64,000 nucleotides of DNA from Lingula anatina (GCF_001039355.2 NW_019775629.1:26262-90261); one strand, 5' to 3'. Shown: positions 23,639 to 37,100, counted from the stretch's first letter. Numbers and translations: made by a program. The notes: generated by a model from the sequence alone, not told the origin.

Positions 23639-25725
23639 TTAAACCCTCTCTCTCTTCAGAAACCTCTTTCCCAGAGTTAGGATTGCGCTTATGATACTTG
23701 CTTTCCCGATACAGAGCAACACATCATACTGTCTGTCACCAACACGTGACAACAAAAATGTGTTGATTTCATCTTTTTTACTCCTTCCGTCCTGCATTGC
23801 ATTAACTAGCTGTGCCGAGCCGCCTTCTTCCTCTGTCAGAGCATTTTCCAACACGAAAGATTGGACATTAAGTCTTGTAGATGGGCCTACACCCAGGTCT
23901 GGTTTGTGCTTCAGGATCACGTGCTTGGCAACAAGCACCTGCTCTGAACTTGGCGTCAAATCAGGTTTCCTGTAGTTCGGGTATGGGTTGTCCAGATAGT
24001 CGTTAGCTAGGCGGAGACCACTAGCAGAGCGACCATAGTCTGTCAGTTGAAATGTTCCAATGCGGTAGTTGAGAAAAAGTAGGAATAGGTTAAGCACTGA
24101 GAATTTCTGGAGACCTTTGCGTTTCATCTTGTTTACTACCATCACCAGACCGACGTGGAAAATTGGAACATCGTACCCTACCAGACCGTCAGCCTTCAAA
24201 ATTGCCTGAAAATAGGAAAGTGATATAAATTTGCACCTTTGTCTAAAACAACATTGCATAAAAATCTGACAGCATATATCTAGACATATTGGTGACTATC
24301 TTAAGGAATCTGGTAGGGCCTATGTAGTTTACAACATCTCATAAAAGTCGTGTTGAACATAAAATGATGTTCCATCAAACGACCTATTCATTCAAAGTCT
24401 TTGAACTTCCACTGTGTGCCATTTGACTAAAGTGCTCACACTTGATATGATAGCTTACACTGGTTCCTACGCAACCGAGACTGGGACATCAGTAAATATT
24501 AATGGTTTGAAATGAAATTTGTGGGTTAAAAAAACTAAAACACTATCGTAAGAATATGTCGAAGAAGAATAACCCCTTCCACTCCCACTGTTCTCTATCT
24601 GTCAGGTGAACCAACGACACTTTTGTTGCAACCCATGGCTTTAATTGGTGGTTTGCATCAAACTCTACGTAGCCCGCTTTATTCTTTAGAGGTGCGTAAG
24701 GGAAGGAGTAACGAAAAGAGAGTGATTTTGCGGCTGTAGCCAACGGACGTTACAAGTGAAATGATTTATGGGGTCACCGTGCAATGATGGCGTGCATATA
24801 TGCTGACTTGCGTGTGTTAGTGCGGGTCTACTTTAGTGGATCAGTGTACATATGTGTATTTGTGCACGTGATCATGAGTGTGTGTGCGTGTTTGTGCACA
24901 TGTGCTTGCGTGACATCGCGAAGAGATTGGCTTTTGGCAAAAGGTAGCAGATGAATAACATTGTGAGCGCTCGTTCACTCAAAGGTCACAGTGTTTACAA
25001 ATATAACCAATTCGAAACTTACAAAAGGTTATATTTTTTCGAAAATAGCCACTAGGGTCCTTTTGGAATTCATATGGAAAATTTGGCCCAAAATCCTAGT
25101 GGGTTTTAAAGGATGTCCTATATTGTCCTGTAGGATCGTACGGGACATAGGCCCAAACCCCCATAGGTCTTATAGGATCTTATAGGAATTTGGCCCAAAA
25201 TCCTAAAGGGTTTTACAGGATGTCCTATATTGTCCTATAGGATCGTACCGGACATAGGCCCAAACCCCCATAGGTCCTTTAGGATCTTATAGGAATTTGG
25301 CCCAAAATCTTGTAGGATTCGATAAGATAGCCGATAAAAATTCCCATAAGAATCGTATAAAATCCGCAGGGAGTCCAATAGAGTCCTGTACGTAGGATTT
25401 CCATATGAAAAAAAATTAGTGTACTCACATTAAACATGACTGGTTTGTGGTGGTGATAGATAATCATAACAATCCTCTTCCCCAAGGCCTCCATATCTCC
25501 GTGTAACATGGGGTGTGTGGGGACTGAACCCACTGACTCTACACACACACGCCTCATGTCATCCACGATTCTTTGACATGTCACAGTGTCACGGGGTTCC
25601 ACCCAGCGTCTCATCCTGAGTCCCCTGAATAAAGGAAGCGAGGTCCCGTTGGTTGTAGCCCTCAGGAAAAACAGTATAGTGATGATAAGTATGATACAAG
25701 CACCTGCTATTACTGCAATCCACAT
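23639..25725 (-). CDS. Membrane-anchored tandem family, copy 3 (complete)
   Basis: Exon 1 is 25429-25725 (99 codons) and exon 2 is 23639-24205 (188 codons plus stop), giving 287 residues. Exon 1 is almost the same as in copy 2, with the same membrane anchor. Exon 2 is the most diverged member: GLVMVVNKMKRKGLQKF, NYRIGTFQLTDYGRSASG and RVGDRQYDVLLCIGKAS. The LANDYLDNPYPNYRKPDLTP block is unchanged, which points to constraint on that segment. The intron carries the 107-bp TCCTATA repeat. Function unknown. Confidence 0.8.
25085..25330. repeat. 107-bp tandem repeat in intron of family copy 3
   Basis: Two full units start at 25111 and 25218 (GGATGTCCTATATTGTCC), with partial flanking units sharing GGAATTTGGCCCAAAAT. 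Each unit is rich in internal TCCTATAGGA-like palindromes. Confidence 0.85.
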
Positions 25726-26015
25726 ATTGTTTCTACAGCAATACGACTGCGTCTTTGTCCGTCAAATCAAAATAGAGACCTGCCCAATGCTGGACTTAAA
25801 TCTTATATATACCAAGCAACGGCCAAATAAGTCATAAGATAATAGCAAATTTATAGAGAGTGTTTGAGTCACGCGTGCCGTCGCTACATTCAGGTCTAAC
25901 TATGGAGTCCACGGTCTAATACACATTGGTATGACCATGTACACATGTACCCGTTATGAATCATGGTCGAAGTAAACAGTCTTCCTCCAAATAAATAAAT
26001 AAACGATACGCTAAA

Positions 26016-26166
26016 CAGGTCCGTAGCCCAGGGGGGGGGGGGGGGGGGGGTCGAAAGAACTGCCCTTTTATGCGTAAAATTTATCTAGGTGCACAAAGGT
26101 TTCATTGTAAAAAGTCCGCTTTCTCATGAAAAGAACCCCCTTTTGAATTTGCTGGCTACGGGCCTG
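26016..26166. mobile_element. Small TIR element with poly-G tract
   Basis: The left end CAGGTCCGTAGCCCAG and the right end CTGGCTACGGGCCTG form imperfect terminal inverted repeats. A GCTAAA direct repeat flanks it as a possible target duplication. A related copy is at 63208-63376. Non-coding, MITE-like. Confidence 0.6.
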
Positions 26167-28611
26167 CTAAATGATAAAACAAACAAATGACACTAAAACT
26201 CACTTTTAAAGAATCTTTTTTTATCATATTTTTGACAAGATGTCATCGTCTTGGCCTTGATGTATTTCCTGGATATTCAGATATGCACGAACTATTCACC
26301 TTTTCCTCACACAGTACCGTGAAAACGGGCGTATACCATTCAAAATATACGATTGTAAATAAGATGATAATTATATTTATACATATATCATCAATCCACA
26401 CGCTTATAAACTACAAAAGAGCTAGCATAGGTGAAGTGACAAAGTGTGAGGACGCGAAGCTTAAGTTGCTCGTGGTGATCTACGGAATGTGAAGACAAGG
26501 GGTGCAGTAGCCTATCATGTTAATTTTATTTATCTATTGACAAAAGAGAAAAATTATCAAAAACATTGATTTAAGTTAACGCAACGCATCCCAATGTACC
26601 GTTTAGAAAATGGATGTGGCAGGGGTGATTTTCCAGGCAGCTTTTTAGAGGAACGGTGCGGTTGAATAACAGCGCATCTGAATAGAAGCAGGCAGTCTCG
26701 TTAAGAGTTCGACGCTCACTCCTTGTAGCAAAGGACACGCCCTTACCCTCACAGCTTTCTACAGGAATACTGCACATTTCCTTTAACGCAGATGTAGCAT
26801 ATTAGCTGAGACATACTTAGGAATGTAATATGACCGTGGCGTTATGTGCTTTATTTGGTTTTAGGGGCGTTTTTCGGCGAAATGCGATAAATTTTTTCTC
26901 AAATAATACACTGCCACCTTGTCGCGACACCTTGATCGTCTCCTGCTGATGCTCGAGGTGTTCTGGCATGTGTTGCTAGGGTGACAGTGTATTATCTCAC
27001 ACTTAACCAGTGAATCCAGAGCCAAAGTAAAATATATCGTGTCTCCCAAGGTGACAGTCATTTAATGTTCGGTAGCACAGGTGGTCACGTATATTCAATC
27101 ATTCAGCAGAGGTTATAAGAGTACTTTGAACAGTTGCTTTATAATTGGATGAGTGACTGAAAGTGGAAATATAATTCTAAAATTAAAAAAATTTTTTTTT
27201 CATAAATGTTTTCTCACAAAAGCTGTGTTAGAAATTGGCGGAGTAAGACATGTGCTTGTACATGTTGACAGAACGGGACTTCAGTCATGGGGTAATTCCC
27301 CCGCGTGGAGGGTACACGTCGACCGCTTTACAGTATGAATACAAGCACAACAATAGAGGTAAACAAAACCCTTGTGACCCTTTAGTACGGGGAATACGCT
27401 GCTGCAACCGCCATCACAATGACGCAGGTTTTCTAACTATTGGCCCCCATCAACTTCATTCGTCGTGGGAATCAATTTGATATCACATTCAGTATTGAAA
27501 AGGATATCTACGAACGCAGGAGAACTGAGGTAAAAGGACAGGTAGATGTTTGCGATTGAATAGTGAGTCGTGAGTGAGATGTGAAAAATAATCCTTCTAA
27601 CGGTCGCGGATCACATACTCTGTCACATGCGGCCCACGCTTATGTACACTTCACCATACACTATCTCATCAGTGAAGAGACGACTTATACTTGTGATGAT
27701 GTATATGAGTAGTTTTGAAATATATACATTATAATCATCATGCCACGCATGATTAGATGCGATAATTTGATGAAATGAACGTGATCCTCCAGGTGTAGGG
27801 CGAGGGTTAGGTAACAGGTGGGGATTGTTATTGTTGTGTCGGTTCAAATCTCAACGGCTGTCAACGAGTAAAACAAGATACAAGGTAAGAAACAGAGTCA
27901 CCGTGTGAAAAAGAAAGTATTTAAGTCTGTGAATAGTAACATTGAATGTGAAGGGAAAGTGTCTCGTATACCTTCCATATGTTATTACAGAATTAAAAAT
28001 ATTATTTCATAAAAGTCGTCTCGATAATCAGCTGTTAGGGAGTAGCCTCCTTCACGAGCTCGGGTACCTCGACTGGGTATAGAACTGTCATGCTGGGGTA
28101 GAGGACGGTCAAACATGCAGTGAAACTTTGACTTAAGGCATACTTAGTACATGGGTGGATATACCTGTAGAACGAAGATATTAATAAATTTTAGAAACTT
28201 AACCGGCAGTTGCCTTTAATGCTAACCACGTGTACTATATTCGAGTATAACGTGTTATTAGAGGTGGCTCGAACCAGTGCATGTATGGGTGCGCTGTACA
28301 CCCTCCCTTCGAGCTTGTATAGACGGTGCGCGACAACTGAGTGATAGGTGTCGTCACTGAACGTGAAAGTCTGTACCTTAATGTTAGATCTGTTCTGGCA
28401 CAGGTTCAAGCCGTGACTCAACTCTGTGTTCAGTGGTTGGGTGGAGTGTACCGGTGACAATAGTTTGGTACAGCACTGTAAGAACACTATGTAAACAACG
28501 GACCTTTAGAATGGTACATAATGTTATGAGTCAAAGTTCAAACGACAAGGCGTTTTGTTTAATAGGGTCAATTTATAAAACAAAGGCTGAAAGGCCAGGG
28601 CAGTGTGTGCA

Positions 28612-28635
28612 TGCGTGTGTGTGTGTGTGTGTGTA

Positions 28636-28673
<38 letters not shown>
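28612..28673. repeat. (GT)n(GA)n compound microsatellite
   Basis: GT run followed by GA run upstream of the collagen-like gene. Confidence 0.9.
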
Positions 28674-28675
<2 letters not shown>

Positions 28676-28996
28676 ATTATATATGTAAGTGATCAATGTC
28701 GACCGGTTGATTTCTCGAAGGAGCGGTTAATTAATACTTCTTATTACTATCTCGTTTTTGTTATTTCGTCAAAAGTGCCCTTGTCATCTCCTTTACTAAC
28801 TGAAATATTTTTCACTTTATGAACGCTTTAAGGCGCATTCTCTCTCTCTCTCTCGCCACTCTCTCTCTCACGCTAACGATCTCACGCACAAAGATATTTG
28901 TCTATACAAACACATATATATACACATACCTATACACACAAATATCTGTATATTAACTCACACATTCACAAGTGTCATTCTCCTATATTGCAGACT

Positions 28997-29927
28997 ATGA
29001 GGGTGTTTTGGCTAGGGGTGCTGGTCGTGGCTGCTGTGGTCATAGATTTCACACACAGCGAGGCTCGCTCAGCATCACACACAGACACTAGATACAATGA
29101 CTTAGGTGAGTCTTTATAACTCCCACGGGTACCGAAAACGTACATGTAATATAATTACTTTTGAAAGTTATGCACGTGCTGCTTAACTTGTTTACGAAAT
29201 GTTTTAACAATTTAAAAATTACAATTCTGCTAACCATAGATCTCAACATCTCTTCATTTGCCACTTTGTGTTAAATTTGATTGTGTCGCTGACATGACAA
29301 ATTTTCGTGACACTGTCAGAACACATTTCGCTCCACAGTGGTAAAAATGCCAAATGCGTTCGCACAGCATAGGGTTTAACACGTTTTTATATCCACGAAA
29401 ACTTAATCGGCTCTGTTTTATTTTACGTTAGTGTAACACATTGTTTAACATCATATTTTTCCAGATGATCTGCCAAGGATTCGAGTGCGAAGGCAAGGCG
29501 ACACAGGTGAACATTTCACTTTATCTTTACATCTATGTATGGTGACCTAACAGTTAAAATAATATAATTTATCTTTTAATTATGTCATGTTTCCTTGTAT
29601 ATCATATTATTTTGTCTTTACAACCGATAACAAAATAAGCATGGAGAGTTAAAATATTATAAAATGAATGAAAAGTGAATTTCAGAAATGCGAAATACAT
29701 TTTAGGGAGCGATAATGCATAAAAAGTAAGGAAAATCGTTCCTCCCCTCAAAACAGGGGATACTATATGTCCCTTGCCACATGCCATTTATACACTGCGA
29801 ATTTAGTTTGATGTATTCTCATTTTTGGCTATTAAATGTGTAAGTGGCTTATATTTTATGTGTACTTGTGATCTTCTTTTTGTCCTTAAATAAAAAGAAA
29901 AAGATGGTGATCGTATATATAAATGTT

Positions 29928-29965
<38 letters not shown>

Positions 29966-31235
29966 CATGTTTAGTATATATAACTGAATACNGTTGGAGA
30001 AAGTAAAATCAAGATGGCGGCTCCTCGCTACGGTAGGGACCTGCGAAGGGATACTGTTATTGAAATGATTGAAAATCCGGACTTTGAAGAGAAGTTTTCG
30101 TGTGACAGTAACATAGAAAGTAGCGTTGATATTAATTTATTTATGATATAAAGGACGATAGAAATATATATGAGCGAGAAATCGACGATTTTCTAGACCT
30201 AGCTGGTGAAAGTAAAATCAAAATGGCGACTTCTCACTACGGAAGGGGCCTGCGAATGAATATTGTTATTGAAATGATTGAAAACTACGACACTGATAAG
30301 GTGTTTTCGAGTGACAGTGATATAGACAGTGGGGATGATATTCCTTTATTCATTATATAAGTTTTAAAGATGTTTTTGTCATAGATGGTGAAAAAATTTG
30401 ACTTCTATTCAGCACTGGCCACGATGTTCAGGTGAGCTGAAAAGCTGGTATACCTGATAGCAAAACGATCATAACTTGAAAATTGATAGAGATAAATTGC
30501 TGAAATTTCGTGGATTGAAAATTACTATAATTGACATCATCCCTGTGAATTTTCAGGCAAATGTATGTAGAAATAAAAAATTGATGTGCATAAGATAAAT
30601 CAACTTTGTTTTATTTTACCCATTACCAAATGAAAATGTAGTTTTTAACCGGCTATAACTTTTGATACTGCATGTAAAATTTAAATGTAATTCTATTTTC
30701 ATTTAGCCCGAAATATTGGCTTTTTAAAAATGTATACTTTGTATGGGTAATAAAGTCAAACAAATAAATTATGACCAATTTACTGAGGTGACCCGGCTTT
30801 TCAAGGCAAGCTCACAGAATTAATTGGGCACAGCAGAGCTTTATGGGTCAGCATTAACTGGATCCTATGGGGTTAATTATGTCATGTTTCCTTGTATGTC
30901 ATATTATTTTGTCTTTACAACCGATAACAAAATAAGCATGGAGAGCTAAAATATTATAAAATGAATGAAAAGTGAATCTCAGAAATGCGAAATACATTTT
31001 AGGGAGCGATAATGCATAAAAAGTAAGGAAAATCGTTCCTCCCCTCAAAACAGGGATACTATAGAAATAAATTTATGTCCCTTGCCACATGCCATTTATA
31101 CACTGCGAATTTAGTTTGATGTATTCTCATTTTTGGCTATTAAATGTGTAAGTGGCTTATATTTTATGTGTACTTGTGATCTTCTTTTTGTCCTTAAATA
31201 AAAAGAAAAAGATGGTGATCGTATATATAAATGTT

Positions 31236-31309
<74 letters not shown>

Positions 31310-34087
31310 TNATATATATATATATATATATACACCATGTTTAGTATATATAACTGAATACATATTTATATTTTCCTAATCACCCCATTAGGCCCAACAG
31401 GCGCTACAGGTCCTCAAGGACCCCCAGGCTCAGCAGGTGCGCGAGGTCCTGTTGGTCCTTTTGGACCTACGGGTCCAACCGGCCCCCAGGGTAACCCGGG
31501 CCCTCTGGGTCCTTTCGGTCCGACAGGCCCCGTGGGCCCCATAGGACCTACAGGGGTTCAGGGTCCTAAGGGTGACACTGGCCAACGAGGACCACAAGGC
31601 CCATTTGGCCCCACTGGGGCTGCAGGGCAGACAGGTGCCACGGGGGCCATTGGGCCGACTGGAGACAAAGGCAACAAGGGCGCAAAGGGGAGTAAAGGGG
31701 CCATAGGCGCTGCTGGATTGACAGGACCAACAGGTCAACGGGGCCCAGTCGGGAATGTAGGTCCTATCGGGAGCCAGGGAACCACCGGTCCCAAAGGACA
31801 GAAAGGTGAGGTAGGGGCACAGGGCATCGCAGGTCCAAAAGGACAGAAAGGAGAAGCCGGAAACCAAGGATCATCTGGAATCAAGGGACAGAAAGGGAAT
31901 GTTGGAGCAGTCGGATCAGTAGGGGCAATAGGACCTTTTGGTCCAACGGGTCCAACGGGTTCAACAGGCCCGGTCGGTGCGACTGGCTCCATAGGATTTG
32001 CTGGCCAAACCGGACCAAAGGGACAAAAGGGTGCCGTGGGCTCTCAAGGCTTCACAGGGCCTGTTGGTGCCACCGGAGCCCAGGGTTTCTCCGGACCAGC
32101 GGGCCCTGTGGGTTCAACCGGGCCCACTGGTGCAAAGGGAGAACGCGGGTTTCAAGGCCCAAGTGGTCCAGTGGGTGCTACAGGGCCGTCTGGATTTAAG
32201 GGTGAAAAGGGAACACCAGGAGAAGTAGGGCCTACTGGGTCCCAGGGGAATAACGGCGTCACTGGACCAAAGGGGGCCGTTGGTGCCACCGGACCTCAAG
32301 GCCAAAAGGGAGAATTCGGAGCCACAGGAGCTGTAGGCCCCGCCGGGCCTGAAGGGCCTAAAGGGCAGAAAGGTGCCCTAGGGCCTGTTGGGCCACAGGG
32401 AGCCTTAGGGCCACAAGGTCCGATCGGCGTCGCAGGGCCCACCGGGGCAACTGGTTCGACGGGACCAGTAGGTCCAGCCGGGTCGACAGGACCAAAGGGA
32501 GCCGTCGGGGATTCAGGGCCTCAAGGTGAGTGGACGTATCATGAACAGAGCGTTATATTGAATATCACTTTATTGGTATGTGATAGTAAATAGTTATGAA
32601 TAATGACGGAATTGCTTTTTCACGATGGCAGCCAGCATTCAGGCAATGTAAAAATACATAGGAAGGAATGCTTAATTCTTCCAATCATAAATGCAATAGC
32701 TTTTTATTAAACAGTGACACTTGCTATTATCTGCATCAGCTAAATCAGAAAATCTGAAAATAATTAAAATACTTTTTAAACAAAACATGGTCCAATTTTT
32801 CAGGTGCGGTTGGGGCCACAGGAGCAGTGGGATCAACTGGACCACAGGGTCCTAAAGGAGAGAAAGGAGCAATAGGTTTACAAGGTCCCTCGGGTCCTCA
32901 GGGGAGCGCAGGTCCTCAAGGTATTAAAGGTGTTCAAGGTTTACAAGGCCTAAATGGACCGACCGGAGCGACGGGTGCCAGTGGAACTAATGGAGAGAAG
33001 GGTCAGAAGGGTGACAGAGGATTCCAGGGACTTAACGGGGTAGTTGGCGCCACCGGAGGCACAGGGGGTGTTGGTCCTGCAGGACCGGAAGGACCTACCG
33101 GACCGCTAGGAGCCACAGGACCCACGGGACCCCAGGGAACAGCAGGAGTGACCGGACCCCAGGGTGTTCAGGGTATGGTATTTTGTTTTGAAACGTTCCC
33201 GGACCGGGTTTACATTCACATTAACCACAAACAGTCTACTTCATGTCACTGGCAGCGGTTTACCCGCTTGTTAAGCACGGCATCAAAATACTTAGGTGCC
33301 CTGAGCGTGCCAATGAAATACCGTTTGTTGTTAATGTCAATAAGATTATGTCTTAATTCATACGGATTCGAGAACGGTCTAGATTAGCATTTGTATCAAA
33401 TATTTGTTTTCAAGCATTCTTTAGTTTCGGTAAAGTTTATATGGACTAGTGGATGAACGTTGTGTTATATTCAGCTACAAAATCAAAAACATAAAACATC
33501 TATGAGAAAAAAGTAACACGTTGGTGATTAAAATACAATATTGGATTAGGCCTGAACTTTGGTGGTTATAATATTCCCGACGGCTATCTAACTGAAAATA
33601 GCTGCTTTAAGCCAATCAGTGGGAATGATTTCCTTCTTACATAGACCGCTTTATGTACGCAGGTGTCATTTACTAAGTGTCTCTTTAAAAACCCGTCTGT
33701 CACACTAGAAATTAACACCGCTTTACAGCAATTCCCACACACGGCACAGCACTGAAAATGTTCTTTCTTTGATAGATTGGGCAATGTCAGAACCCCTGCA
33801 CTACCTTTCAAGTATAATAGGGGTTAATTTGGGACATTTTGACAACAGTATTGTCCCTGTATATCAAGTGTCACATTGTGGCAATTTATTTTCAAGTATA
33901 CAGGTTTTCGCTTTTGTAGCTTAAGAGTACATTATTTCAACACCCATTAAATAAAAAAGAAGGTGCGATTGATACTTACTGAGACAGCAAACATGGACAT
34001 ATAAGATGGTGTCATTTTTATTATATATTAATTGTTACGCTAGAATATGGAACTAATATATAAGTATGCTGTATTGAATGCAATAGT

Positions 34088-34140
<53 letters not shown>

Positions 34141-37100
34141 GTCCACCCTATTGTAGGTGCGGTGGGTCCCCCTGGGGTCACGGGTCCAGCTGGTCAACAA
34201 GGAGATAAGGGTGTTAAGGGTGACCAGGGCCCCCAGGGGATTCAAGGTCTGCCCGGGCCCCAGGGATCCATGGGTCCCACAGGGGCCACCGGCCCAGCAG
34301 GTCAAGTGGGGGATAGGGGGCCGACAGGTGCTACCGGACCCCAGGGTAATCAGGGGCCAAGAGGTGAGACAGGGGTGGCAGGACCAGCAGGAAGTAAAGG
34401 AGATCTGGGACCAGTGGGACCAACAGGTAAACTGCTTCACTGTTCTGTTTATTTAGTTTTGATTGATTGGTAGAAACCACAGAGACAATAAAGGCACTGG
34501 TTTTTGTAATGACAATAATTTTATTCATATTTTTGCATGCTCCTCACTCTATTTAAATCACGTTGCAACGTCATTCTTGGCGATATTTAGAAGTACATAT
34601 CAGTATCATTATACACCAAATGTATACATTCTTCAGCTTTAGTCTAGGAGGAAATTTTTCATACCAGTCACATCAACCGCCTATATCTATTATTTACAAG
34701 GCAGTGTTGTTGTGTAACTTACTTATTTCATCCAGGAGCGACGGGGGCCACGGGTCCAATGGGTGAGACAGGACCTCAGGGACCAAACGGTACCAAAGGG
34801 GAAGTAGGTCTCAGAGGTATGCAAGGCTTGCCTGGACTGACCGGCCTAACAGGGGACACGGGACAGACAGGTGACGTAGGTAGGTATAGCGTTTAAGGCA
34901 TTTGGTGTGACTGTAATGTTTACGTGTTGATTTGATTCAATGTAACAGTAATTGATTGGATGATATGTACTAGTAGAAGATGCTAAACCGGTCCTATTCA
35001 ATCAGTCCATCTGCCATTTTGATAATACTTTATATTCTGTTAAAATCTTACCAGGTTGGAATATTTTTTTACTGTTTTGACACAGCTTGAGATATAATCT
35101 CATCAAACTGTATCAGGGTCATTTTGCAACTGCAGCTATTTCCCAAATCAAACTGCCAAATCTAACAAGTATAATTTGTAATGTACGTTTCCCAAAAACA
35201 GGTCCGAAAGGGCGACAAAGGCTCCAATGGCACCACGGGAGAGACAGGTGCCCCTGGCCCACAGGGAGAGGTCGGTGCTAACGGCACGGTGGGTGCCACC
35301 GGTGCTGTCGGCCCTACAGGTCCCTCGGGCCAGAAAGGGGAGCCTGGAGCCAAGGGAAGTAACGGCGCCACGGGCGTCCAAGGAAGCAAAGGAGAACGGG
35401 GCAGCGCCGGGGTGGTGGGTCCGGGTGGACCTACAGGCTCGACTGGACCGACAGGTCCTATTGGTCCTCTTGGTCCCACCGGCGCCACGGGTCCTGTAGG
35501 TCTTAATGGAAGCCGAGGTGATGTGGGACCAATAGGACCTACTGGACCAACGGGACAAAAGGGTGAATTGGGACCACAAGGTAAAGCTGAACTGAGAACA
35601 ATCTGTGGTAGATTTATGTAATGTATACATGTACTCGTCTTTCTTTAAATTGACAATTGATCGTGGATAGTACGAGTGAATTTAACAACATTGTGTATTG
35701 TAAGATAATTAATAACACACAGCCATATTCCTTGAATTATGATGAAATATGTATAAATATATGTGCTTAGTGACTTCTACCTTTTCTCCTAAGACGTGGA
35801 CGAGTGTGCTACCAACAATGGCGGCTGCCCCGGGCTGTGTATCAACACTGCAGGCTCATACTTCTGCTACTGTGATGTGGGTTACCAACTGTCCACTAGA
35901 GACGTCCGGGTGTATCCCTCGCGCGTCCCCATCACCCAGTGTCCTGCAGATGTACAGGCAGGGAGGAAGAAACGCCAAGCAGGTTAGTGGATTGTTAACT
36001 GATTTGAATAGCTCCACACTGTTCCATTTAACTAACGTTTTTGACCTTTTGATCTTTTAAAGCGTTTATGGCAAACAGCTTTCATATTAACACAGCAGTT
36101 AAAATATTCACAGCAGTGTAATTCAGGTATTTATGTATAAGCATGGATTAAAACTCCACATCATCCATTTGCACTGTAAAGTTTTGCATTTGCAAACAAA
36201 CGTCCCTACCAACTTTTCAGCACACACACAGATGTATTCTGCTACATATACCAGCTGATGGAGAATTGACACAAACACACACACTTAGTGCAATACAACT
36301 GTTTCTTTTTTGTTTCCAGCCACACAAATATCCTCAAGCGGAAGGGAATTTGTCATCATGAACCTGGAGAACCGAGTGGGTGACGAGAACCAAAACCGTC
36401 GTCTTTACCTATACATCCTCTCCGCGTCCTCCACCAGTGTTGCTGTCACCATACGCTGGTATAACACTGCTGGCGCCCTGCAGGAGGTCACGCGGACCAT
36501 CAACGCCGGTGACGCCCATCAGGAGCTACTGGATAGTAACCTCGAGACCCAGGGGAGCACCTTGGCCACGAAAGCTGTCCGGTTGTCTGCCAATGGCGAT
36601 ATTATTGTTTGGTCGTACAACAAAAACGCCCACTCCGTGGACGGATACCTAGCTTTACCCATTGAAGCTCTGGGGACGAACTACTACACGGTGTCCTACT
36701 CCCCGCCAAAGTTCCAGACAGAGTTTGGCGTGGCGGCAGTGGAGGACGGCACCACGGTAACGATCACGTTGCCTGCCACGGCATCTGGCGCCAATGCGGT
36801 CTCGGTGACCTACAACGGCTTCACGTACTCCAGTGGGTCCCAGATCGTCGTGACCCTGAACCAGTACCAGGCTCTCCAGCTCCAGTCCACTTCCGGCTCC
36901 TTCTCAGACCTCACAGGAACGCGCGTCCAAGCCAACAAGAACATCGCTGTGTTCAGTGGCAACGTGAGGACCAACGTGCAAGGTCTGGTTTCCGCCACAC
37001 CTCAGAGAGACCACTGTGTGGAGCAGATACCCCCAGTGACCCTCTGGGGCAGGGATTTCGCCACGGTGCCCATACCACAGAGAACGACCGGGGACCTGTT

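Larger units (their letters stand above)
25726..28990. other. Intergenic, family copy 3 to collagen-like gene
   Basis: No gene recognised. It holds a small TIR element with a poly-G tract (26016-26166), simple repeats, and a minus-strand frame of 68 codons at 26571-26777 containing several cysteines and N-glycosylation sequons but no splice context or known match. The first, probably non-coding exon of the collagen-like gene may lie near the right end, since a splice acceptor precedes its ATG. Confidence 0.45.

Noticed and set aside
26571-26777. 68-codon minus-strand frame with cysteines and glycosylation sequons
   Set aside because: No signal peptide, no splice context and no similarity I recognise; its length is not unusual by chance.
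31430-31992. Long minus-strand open frames opposite the collagen exons
   Set aside because: They arise because GGN-CCN repeats lack stop codons in several frames; their compositions (Pro/Thr- or Arg/Ser-rich) mirror the Gly-X-Y coding strand.
35749-36060. Alternative frame over the first EGF exon
   Set aside because: The EGF frame [12 protein letters not shown] with correct phase and splice sites overlaps it and is clearly the coding one.
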